Part shown: positions 55,401 to 62,105 of the stretch, piece after piece | How positions within the stretch are numbered: the stretch's first letter is position 1 | How the letters are laid out: each line of letters begins with the position of its first letter | Source of the DNA: Patiria miniata | Lineage: Eukaryota; Echinodermata; Asteroidea; Valvatida; Asterinidae | Assembly (NCBI RefSeq): GCF_015706575.1 | Contig: NW_024037067.1 | Location: forward strand, 4,402,884 to 4,466,883 | Length of the DNA: 64,000 bases | Reading direction: 5' to 3' | The notes under the pieces: model-generated | What the model was told of the DNA's origin: nothing | The model's input: only the letters and a program-made list of their open reading frames with translations | The model's database searches: none | Program-made: the position numbers and the translations under genes

Positions 55401-58400
55401 GATGTACTGTAGTTCAACCGAAGCAATGCAGGTGTGCACATAACACACCTGGTCCACTGTCAATAGGTTAGAAGGCTATTTCCTACAGCAAGGAGCGTCC
55501 GGTTTTATATTTCTCATCAACACCTGTGTCCCAGTTTTGATTGAACCCCCCCCCCCCCTCCAACCTAACTGGAATTCTAGACTCCATACCTGACCTCACA
55601 CATGTTTTGAGGACTTGCAATGCCCTTCAGAAATTTGACCTCTGGGTAAGATGTACACATGCACTTCTGAGTAAAATGTGAAGGGTACAATTTCATGCTT
55701 CTTCGTATCATAAGTGAAAAAAAATTCCCTTTTATTTCTGTGTTAACCATTTGTGGTTTCGGATAGAGTTAGTGGTATTTTATAGGGTAAGCCTTGAAGT
55801 TCAGCTTGTGATCGCATATGGACTCCGTGCTCGAACTAGAGAGGGCGCTGTTTTGACCACCTTCAAGAACCCTGCGTACAGGATACACCAGGGGCATGTA
55901 TGGCGTGAAGTACGCATGACTTGATTTTAAATGTGTACAAAGTCATAGCATCATCGCGTGATGAGTGCCAAGTGTCATCGCCAAATGCGTTCAAATGTCC
56001 CTCCCTGTGATCTAGCACCCTCAACTCTTCGTTTATTACCGTTGAGGGGGTAGTTGTACATGGAGCCCATATGCAGTCGCAGGATTCGGTTCTTGCTGGG
56101 TAATGGCGCAGAATTGCGTAACAAACTCTGCATGGTGATCGTAAATGCGGAATTTGTAGTTAGCAGAGACAGGAAATTGGGGCCCAGTTCTGTTAATATT
56201 TGTAAGAAATCTCAAAACAAAAATGATCTGGAATGTTAAAGGATACAAAGTTTATCCTTGTCCTGAAAGGTGAAGTACAACTTGACGAAGAACGGGTGGT
56301 CCAGCTTGCTCAAGACCTCCCTCTCTCGCATCACGTATTTCTCTTTCTTCTCCCGGAATATATGCCGCTTCACTAAGACTTTGACTGAAGTCACAAATAA
56401 AAGGGGGGGGGGGGGGAAAGGTCACATATTGAAGGAAGTAAATTTTGGAAGTTACAAATACAATGTATGTCCTTTTTGTACATCATGCAAATTTATGGAA
56501 ATGATTTCATGAGAGTTGCTTTTATTTCAAATTCAAGAACATCTCTTTCTTTTCCGAGAGTTTATGCTGCCTCACAAAGACTTAATTAACCCTAACCTTC
56601 CCAAATCCTCCTACATCCTGTTTGTTTGCAAAATGGAGGATTTTGCAGGATTGAGGCAATATGGCAAAATGGCTGATTTCGGAGGATGAACTGTGTCAAG
56701 GTCTTGGGCCGGACCTTGTGTTGTTTATGCTCAGTCGTGCATAAATTTAGGCCTAGATTATAGTACTGGAAATCCTCAGCACTGCTCCAGGACGTCACTA
56801 GCTCTGCCTCAACATACTGACAGTGATTGCCGGAGGATTTTGCAGGATTGAGGCAGTGGGTATCCCTCCAAGGACAACATTCAAGAAATAACAGAAGATT
56901 TTGGAGGATTGAGGCTGTAGGCTATTTTTACATGGAGGCAGTTGGAGGATTTGGCAGGATTGAGGTCTACATGTAGCAAAAATGCCTACATGTACATGTA
57001 GTTAAAAATGTAGGGTTACAATTGAAAGAAAAAAGAGACCAAAATATGAAAGCTGTGAATTTAAAAATTCCATTCCTTTACCTGATGTCCATATGCAAAT
57101 TTATGTAAATGATTTCATGGAGAGTTGCTTCTTTTTTAGCTCACAATTCTTTTGTGCATCACAAGAACAGCTTTACAAGACCACACAAACTGTACCATAT
57201 GCACCATATTTGGCAGGTAAACTATATAAATCTCTCTACTTTTCATGTAAATTCTGCAAGAAAATCAGTGCCAAACTGCCCAAACAGATGTGAAGACCGA
57301 AAAATATTCACTTACTTGCATATTTGTTGCCGGTGGCAATTTCCGTGGCAAGAACAACCTGCAAAAAGAAAAGAAGACAAAGCGAATAAACCGCCATGAT
57401 TGGGAACCTTTCTGGGATGCCACGAACAATTAGTGAAGTGTGCACTTTGGTGCTCGACCCACTAATGGTCGGCGGACGAAACGGACAAGAAAAAGAAAAA
57501 GAAAGGAGACAAAACTCTCAGATTTACTTCGTCAGTGCTCGATCACTGTTTTATCAGCATACGATTGCGGTGTGCTCGGCCAAAGTGCAATGCCTTACGG
57601 GTAGGACTCTCTGTGGGAATTTACAGACAATTATGCTGAGACATTTCATTCCGGGAAGAGTATCAGACGATCTTCTTTTTTTGTTTTTTTGGAATTCCGT
57701 TGTTGGTGCGCAAGGTGGCAAGGATCTGTGACAAGATTCTTCCGGGCTCTTGAATTACAAGAGCTTGTCAGATACCTGAGACTATTTGTTAAAAAAAAAA
57801 GTAAGGAGGCACTTTATTCCTGGGTTTTTGCATATTCAACAAGTCGACAAAAGCACACTCATAACCATTTATCATGTTTACGATGTACATTTTCAACGGA
57901 GCTATGAAGCTATCAAAAGAACCGTGCACGGCTTTTCAAAGAAAATCAGGAAGTTTAAAGATTTTCGATTGCCACAGGGGGTTTGGAGGGATTTTGCAAG
58001 ATTGACGAAGGTAGAGCCCAGCCATTATGAATTTCAAAGTTCTCTGCAAATAACAAGGATTTGGGGGGAAAGTCGTCATTTTTTTTTTCAATCCTAAATC
58101 CCTGAGGTTTTTGCAACCTTACCAGTTGTTTGCAAAACCTCAGGGACTTAGGATTGAAAAAAAATGACGACTAAAACAGTCCCATCAATAATACATGTAT
58201 TTACAAGTATAAACCTGTTTTCCACTTGTAAATGCAATGTTATTGCTCCCGGTAAGGTTGAACTCTGTTTTCATCGATGTGAACTGTGAACATGCACATG
58301 TGTATACATGTGTATTCATTCCTCAATTGAATATTAAAAAAAAAAGAGCAATTTTTTTTTTTGAAAATAAAAAGTAATGGTAATATAATGCCATATCTAA

Positions 58401-60762
58401 AGCACACCCAACCTTAAGAACAAAATTGTCTGCATAGCAAGCATTGTGCAATCAGCTTGTTTACTCCGCAGCAGAGTAATTCCATACTGGAGCGTTATCA
58501 TAATATTACTTTTCAATTATTTATCTCTATTCAGTGGAAGGTTGCCAAGGCCAACAAGACAGCTGGCAGACAAACATGTACATGTACAAGTACAAAACAT
58601 GTATCGTACAAGTACAAAACATGTATCATGTACATGTACATGTACATGTATCATTCATGTGCATTGCCATGTACATGTACCGGTACCATAGTACATTTTT
58701 AATATTGTACATGTACACTGTACATGAATGGATTATTTAAAGAGGTTGTGGAATGCTGAAAGTCGTTTTGTTTTTCATATTTTTTTTATTGTAGAGTAGA
58801 CTCATATATCATAATGACAAAGTCCAATTCTTTTGTAATGTGCGTTTATATGTTTATGAAACTGAAATTCATCGAGTAATTAGTTGGTCGGCGAGTGCAT
58901 AATTGAAATCAACAGTCGTCGGGTTCTTCGTAAAATGAGAAAAATCGTGACGTAATAAACAGGACTCGTTCATACTATGCTGCATCGGGAGTCCTGTTTA
59001 TTACGTCACGATTTATTATGTTTGGTTTGCTGCCCCCAACGACGACTTTTACACAAATTGCAGGTTCGGGTCGAAACAGGACATGAAAACCAGCTCTCAA
59101 AGGTACCTTTTGTACTCATTTCATGACAGACACAATAGTCATTACATGTATAAAGTCCTCATTTGATTTGATGCTGTACATGTACACTGTGTACATTTTA
59201 GATTGCACCAATACCTGTATCAAGAAACATCCAAAATATTGGGGGCAGCATCCCGTATAATGTCCACGCAATTTTCCTGCGTAAAACACAGAACGTGAAG
59301 TCCCATCCTTCATGCACCCGTATCTGTAGCTTTTCAGATTGTTCAAGGGACTCGCAAAACATCATATTGTTTTTTTGTTTTTCTGGTCCCTGGCTGTTCA
59401 ATGATGCCTAATTGATCGCCCGCAGCCGGGTTTTCCACTCAGATGCCCAGTCAACAAGCCGGCAATCGCTGATTATCAAAAGAGATCACTGTGATCTAAA
59501 TTATCAGCGATGTACATGTACATGTAGGTATGCGATTTATTTTCTTTAGGTAACAGGGAAACCTTTGTCACGTACAGATTACAATTGTTTTTCTGGTCCC
59601 TGGCTGTTCAATGATGCCTAATTGATCGCCCGCGGCCGGGTTTTCCACTCAGATGCCCAGTCAACAAGCCGGCAATCGCTGATTATCAAAAAGAGATCAC
59701 TGTGATTTAAATGATCAACGATGTAGGTATGCGATTTAGTTTCTTTTGGTAACAGGGAAACCTTTGTCACGTACAGATTACAATTAGTGACAGAAACTTG
59801 TTTTGCCGCACAAGTTTCCAGGACTGTTGAAAATGACAGCTGAAAATCCAAGAGCGAAGTAACCAATATAAACAAAATGGAAAGCCTATGAAAAATATTT
59901 TTGACTCCCCCCACCTACCACACTAAATGAAGATAAATTGTACATACCGTACATGTTTTATACCGGTACATATTGTATGAGACTTGTAATTGATCACTGC
60001 TATATTAATTGCAAGACTGAGAAATGCTGCGATGAGATTTGCCACAAAAAGGCATCGCAACATGCAAATGAAAGTAAGATTTGAAGTGCAATTCTGTGTT
60101 TCTGTTTCCAAGTGAAGGCATCTCAGCCTCTTGTTCCCAACATTTCCGATCTTTCTTGTGCATAGCCAGCGACAGATCACTTGCAAACAATGTCAACATA
60201 ATTTGTGAATTTGTGAAAGCGGAAACAACACACAGCTTTCCAACAAATAGTAGAGAGGCACAAAAGTTGTTGAACAGCATCCACTTTATCGGTGCACAGA
60301 ATTAACTTGATCAAGGTGCATGGCACTATGTATGCAGAGTTGCTCTAACTGAAAATCCAGCATAAGATGTAACATGTAACAAATAACGGTCCTCACCTCA
60401 GAGTACGAGCCCTCTCCTAGAATCTTGCCAAACTTGAAATCCTGCCGCTGTTTCTTCTTTGGCGCGGCGGCCGGCTGCGGGGACTGGTTCATGTCTTTTT
60501 TGGCAAGGGCCGACGTCCCGGCGGACGCTGACGGTCGATTCTGCAAGTACTCGGAGCTCGTGGAGGGCAGGGACGACGAAGTCGGTGCGGAGGAGGGAGA
60601 GGACGAAGGTGACGGGGAACCACGCTGGCAACTGGTGCCCGCCGAGACGGTCCGGCTGGCCTGTGGCTTGATGCACTGTGCCTGCGAGCGCCCATTGGTC
60701 GCCGTCTTGTCACGTGACTGGCTCTCGCTGCTTCTCATTGGTTGTCTGGCCTGCTCCTTAGA
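43329..60762 (-). CDS. PDPK1: 3-phosphoinositide-dependent protein kinase 1, thirteen exons
   Basis: PDPK1 phosphorylates the activation loop of AKT and other AGC kinases after recruitment to PIP3. Thirteen GT/AG-bounded exons (60762-60397, 57358-57316, 56384-56247, 52886-52742, 52051-51954, 49351-49276, 48713-48645, 47787-47691, 47256-47086, 46468-46241, 45168-45071, 44387-44333, 43436-43329) join in frame to 563 codons; human has 556. A Ser/Pro-rich N terminus (1-105) is followed by the kinase domain: glycine loop GEGSYSEV 115-122, lysine 138, HRDLKPEN 230-237, DFG 250-252, and activation-loop Ser268 in [10 protein letters not shown]. Numbering is human plus 27 here. A C-terminal PH domain (about 435-557) contains [19 protein letters not shown]. 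The PIF pocket carries Phe and Glu where human has Ile119 and Val124. The first exon seen opens in frame after an acceptor, so the true start may be upstream; an internal ATG lies at 60738. Confidence 0.95.
44333..44387 (-). CDS. PDPK1: PDPK1 exon, PH domain
   Basis: Residues 510-528 (W)[18 protein letters not shown], matching human SQELRPEAKNFKTFFVHT. Acceptor GTACAG|GTC, donor CACACA|GTAAGT. Confidence 0.92.
44766..45030 (+). repeat. Full-length tRNA-derived SINE in PDPK1 intron
   Basis: The tRNA-like head (GCCATGGTCCAGTGGTTACA, B-box GGTTAGAACCC) is followed by a body shared with 27951-28580 (CTTGGGCAAGACACTTAACT, GAGTATGAATGGGTACCTGT) and a tail GTAAAGCGCGCTGAGATTGT. The GGCAAGACACTTAAC block resembles the widely conserved Nin-type SINE domain; this assignment is from memory. 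Confidence 0.85.
45071..45168 (-). CDS. PDPK1: PDPK1 exon, PH domain PIP3-binding loop
   Basis: Residues 478-510: [20 protein letters not shown] and [12 protein letters not shown](W). It includes the basic residues that contact inositol phosphate in human PDPK1. Acceptor TTGGCAG|GGT, donor CCATG|GTAAG. Confidence 0.94.
45960..46217. mobile_element. TIR element ending next to a PDPK1 splice donor
   Basis: Terminal inverted repeats of about 45 bases: TGGGTCATTCTATAAATTTG at 45960 is mirrored by CAAATTTATAGAATGACCCA ending at 46217, and CCCGTCCCTGTTAC continues the match inward. No coding capacity. It lies in the intron, 24 bases from the exon at 46241. Confidence 0.85.
46241..46468 (-). CDS. 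PDPK1: PDPK1 exon, kinase-PH linker and start of PH domain
   Basis: Residues 402-477: [16 protein letters not shown], a charged linker [17 protein letters not shown], then [20 protein letters not shown] and KMASIDKRR. Acceptor GTTTCAG|ATT, donor GAGG|GTGAG. Confidence 0.93.
47086..47256 (-). CDS. PDPK1: PDPK1 exon, end of kinase C-lobe
   Basis: Residues 345-401: [20 protein letters not shown] and [19 protein letters not shown], matching human DATKRLGCEEMEGYGPLKAH. Acceptor GTTGCAG|GTG, donor TTCTAT|GTAAG. Confidence 0.94.
47325..47545 (+). repeat. tRNA-derived SINE (family A) in PDPK1 intron
   Basis: B-box GGTTCGATTCC at 47368-47378, then ATGTGGATTAGGTTTTCAGT, CCCTGTATGATTCTGTGGGT and AGAATATTCTT. 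It is the same family as 16240-16406 but on the opposite strand. Confidence 0.8.
47691..47787 (-). CDS. PDPK1: PDPK1 exon, kinase C-lobe
   Basis: Residues 312-344: (S)[19 protein letters not shown] and [13 protein letters not shown]. Acceptor ATTTCAG|CAA, donor CTATTG|GTGAG. Confidence 0.94.
47946..48105. mobile_element. Small TIR element with GGCAYGCAA ends
   Basis: TTTAGGCACGCAATTAG at the left is mirrored by AGTTGCATGCCTACTAAAG at the right. A similar fragment with GGCATGCAACTGGGAATTTA and AAACGAGGAAAATCCAAACC lies at about 43594-43650. Confidence 0.6.
48645..48713 (-). CDS. PDPK1: PDPK1 exon, kinase helix F
   Basis: Residues 289-312: [20 protein letters not shown] then FRA(S). Acceptor CTGTCAG|TTC, donor AGCAAG|GTAAGA. 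Confidence 0.94.
48823..48842. repeat. Poly-C tract
   Basis: Twenty consecutive C in the intron, just before a decamer array. The minus strand, which is the transcribed PDPK1 sense strand, is therefore G20. Confidence 0.9.
48925..49131. repeat. 10-bp TAATACAATG satellite array
   Basis: About twenty copies of TAATACAATG with single-base variants (for example TAATACAACG, TAATACAACA) lie in a PDPK1 intron. Because ten is not a multiple of three, the frames repeat every thirty bases and give artefact open frames. Confidence 0.95.
49276..49351 (-). CDS. PDPK1: PDPK1 exon, activation loop
   Basis: Residues 264-289: (V)[19 protein letters not shown] and KSAMK(S). Ser268 is equivalent to human Ser241, the essential autophosphorylation site. 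Acceptor TTTGCAG|TAC, donor AAAAG|GTGAGG. Confidence 0.95.
49502..49896. mobile_element. TIR element with TCGGTCTCTGGTCAG ends
   Basis: Left end GGCAAAAAAAAAAATAGTCG then GTCTCTGGTCAG. The right end inverted reads GGCCAAAAAAAAAAATACTC then GGTCTCTGGTCAG. 395 bases with no open frame; PDPK1 intron. Confidence 0.8.
49897..51953. other. PDPK1 intron stretch without gene
   Basis: AT-rich. Diverged inverted or repeated phrases near 50575-50800 (GTGCTGCGGTGCATATTGCA; GGCTGCAGAAAGCACTGGTG) may be an old TIR element. Nothing coding is seen. Confidence 0.4.
51954..52051 (-). CDS. PDPK1: PDPK1 exon, catalytic loop and DFG
   Basis: Residues 231-264: (R)[32 protein letters not shown](V). It contains catalytic Asp232 and the metal-binding Asp250. 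Acceptor CACCCAG|GGA, donor GAAG|GTATG. Confidence 0.95.
52742..52886 (-). CDS. PDPK1: PDPK1 exon, hinge and helices D-E
   Basis: Residues 183-231: (Y)[39 protein letters not shown] and LHNMGIIH(R). Acceptor ACTGTCAG|ATT, donor TTCACAG|GTATAG. Confidence 0.94.
53045..53220. mobile_element. TIR element with AAGCCCTGTTCATAC ends
   Basis: Perfect 15-base inverted termini (AAGCCCTGTTCATAC at 53045-53059 and its complement at 53206-53220). The interior is built of GCGAA-type words with CpG-rich palindromes. 176 bases, PDPK1 intron. Superfamily not assigned. Confidence 0.85.
53221..56246. other. PDPK1 intron stretch without gene
   Basis: Contains a TTAGGGTTAA end fragment near 53510, dense TACATG repeats near 53970-54000 and 54765-54785, a 72-bp tandem duplication (about 54975-55100, CAAATTTATCAAGCAAGATT) and a poly-C run near 55548. 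No coding signal. Confidence 0.5.
56247..56384 (-). CDS. PDPK1: PDPK1 exon, kinase N-lobe and PIF pocket
   Basis: Residues 137-183: (I)[45 protein letters not shown](Y). It includes catalytic Lys138 and the PIF-pocket helix C. Acceptor GACTTCAG|TCA, donor AACTTT|GTATCC. Confidence 0.93.
56586..57019. mobile_element. piggyBac-like TTAA element, longest copy
   Basis: Begins TTAACCCTAACCTTCCCAAA. The right end is decayed (GTAGGGTTAC). The interior matches the copies at 24985 and 30549. It lies in a PDPK1 intron; its frames are artefacts. Confidence 0.75.
57316..57358 (-). CDS. PDPK1: PDPK1 short exon, after glycine loop
   Basis: Residues 123-137: [14 protein letters not shown](I), 43 bases. 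The A-I-K motif with the catalytic lysine is split between this exon and the next. Acceptor TTTGCAG|GTT, donor GCAA|GTAAG. Confidence 0.92.
58071..58172. mobile_element. Hairpin element
   Basis: Arms 58071-58116 and 58130-58172 are near-perfect reverse complements (AGTCGTCATTTTTTTTTCAA, TCCCTGAGG, TTTGCAA) around a short loop. PDPK1 intron. Confidence 0.85.
58560..58735. repeat. TACATG/TACAAG simple repeat cluster
   Basis: Dense tandem TACATGTACATG and ACAAGTACAAAACATGTATC units. Open frames giving alternating Cys/Thr or His/Val strings here are artefacts. Confidence 0.85.
58910..59052. mobile_element. TIR element with 26-bp perfect inner palindrome
   Basis: Arms 58942-58967 and 58989-59014 are exact reverse complements (AAATCGTGACGTAATAAACA then GGACTC). 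Outer parts with AGTCGTCG also pair imperfectly. The loop is 21 bases. No coding signal. Confidence 0.85.
59376..59787. repeat. 210-bp tandem duplication
   Basis: Two copies (about 59376-59585 and 59586-59787) begin GTTTTTCTGGTCCCTGGCTG and end GTCACGTACAGATTACAATT. The first copy alone has a TACATG insertion. Within each, ATCGCTGATTATC and AATTATCAGCGAT form a hairpin around AGATCACTGTGATC. Confidence 0.9.
60397..60762 (-). CDS. PDPK1: PDPK1 first recognised coding exon
   Basis: Visible residues 1-122. A Ser/Pro/Ala-rich tail without fold ([19 protein letters not shown]) runs to the conserved kinase entry [20 protein letters not shown]. The acceptor TTCTACAG|TCT is well formed and the frame is open at the acceptor, so a 5' exon probably exists upstream. 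An in-frame ATG at 60738-60736 could serve as a start. GC content is higher than in neighbours. Donor TCTGAG|GTGAGG. Confidence 0.88.
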
Positions 60763-61669
60763 CTGTAGAAAAAAACAAGCGAGATATTTGCTTACGAAGA
60801 ACGAACGGCAGCGATAAAAAAACACTGGGAGGATACAATAAAATTAATATTCCCCAGGCAAGCAATCCGTGCAAAAAAATAGCGCAAAACGACAAAAACA
60901 AGAAAAAGTTCAAAAACACGTGTGGAAATGTCAATTACACAATTGCGGAGCCCCAATGCCAACCGAGTGCACAAATATTTATTTCTGAGATTCTAAATTT
61001 ATCATCGTCTGAAAAATAATAAGCCTTTCAAATTCCACTGAGCAGAGTTGTGAATTGCAGATTAAGATGGTATGCTGTGTAGACAGGCGGTAATTGCGTT
61101 GATTGCTTTCACCTTGAAAACACGTCTACAACTGGAAACACTTACGGTAATTACAATCTGTGTCATTAAACTGACAGAACATGTCTGTCAATTAATGAAT
61201 ATGCTGTACAAAACATTTACTGTAACTGTAGCCCCATGTGTGTTCGCGTACATGTACTGTACACATGTATACATGTACATATGTAACTTGTGAATTATCC
61301 TGTTTGCCTGTTCAAATTTGCTTCTTTTAAGAATTCACGGAAAAACAAAAATATATTTGTTCACAAGTACCATTACTGTACCGGTACTGTACCGAAAATT
61401 GACAGAGACAGATGGTTCAAAATACAGAGAAGTGGCTGTTCAAGGAATTGTTGTTTATTTCTGACTTGACATGTACATGTACAGTGTGTATGTACATTGT
61501 ACATGTATATTGTATACATGTACATGTTGTATACCACAGTACAAACACATATTTAATGTCAAAAGTATAATTGTTTTTCTTCAATTTTTTTGAGAATGGC
61601 AGAAACCTGTAATTTCAGGAAGAATACGCCACATTTTAACTGACTGTAAGTTAACCCTAATCACCCATT
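60763..61669. other. PDPK1 5' intron or upstream stretch
   Basis: No coding exon could be recognised. TACATGTA repeats cluster at 61245-61285 and 61470-61530. Confidence 0.45.
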
Positions 61670-62105
61670 GAGTCTGTTTGTTTGGTGCAGATCCGGATCG
61701 CAATCGGTGATCCGACGCGTCGATAGCTGCTCCAGATCACGTTTTAACACATCCTGCTCGCGAGGTGGGCTCGCAAGACGTCGCGAACCGCGACTGGGTC
61801 ACGAAGAAAAAAGGACGTTTTTTCAGTACATGTACATTTGAAGCATTTATGAGCTTGTGTGACAATATTCTTCAAAATTCTTTTAGAGTGTAAATTTGCG
61901 ATTAAAAAAAAAATACGATCGATCTACTTTTTCTAGAAATTATAGACAGATTATCATAAAAATAGCCCTTCTGCCAACAAAATCTGAAGCAGATGACATT
62001 CGCGTGCGCCCTAAAGGATTTGACGCGTGAGAGCGGTCCTGTTGTTTTCGCACGGCGCTGGATCACATGATCTCGTTCAGGATCTAGAACGAAACAAACA
62101 GGCCC
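61670..62105. mobile_element. TIR element with CTGTTTGTTT ends
   Basis: Left TCTGTTTGTTTGGTGCAGAT is mirrored by the right end ATCTAGAACGAAACAAACAG. The interior is CpG-rich, with GATCC-type palindromes near both ends. No open frame; superfamily not assigned. Confidence 0.7.

Noticed and set aside
58446..58740. Three overlapping frames rich in Cys/Thr or His/Val
   Set aside because: They are readings of TACATG simple repeats.
60425..60817. Plus-strand frame of 130 codons across the PDPK1 exon
   Set aside because: It is the complement of a GC-rich, conserved PDPK1 exon; no similarity recognised.
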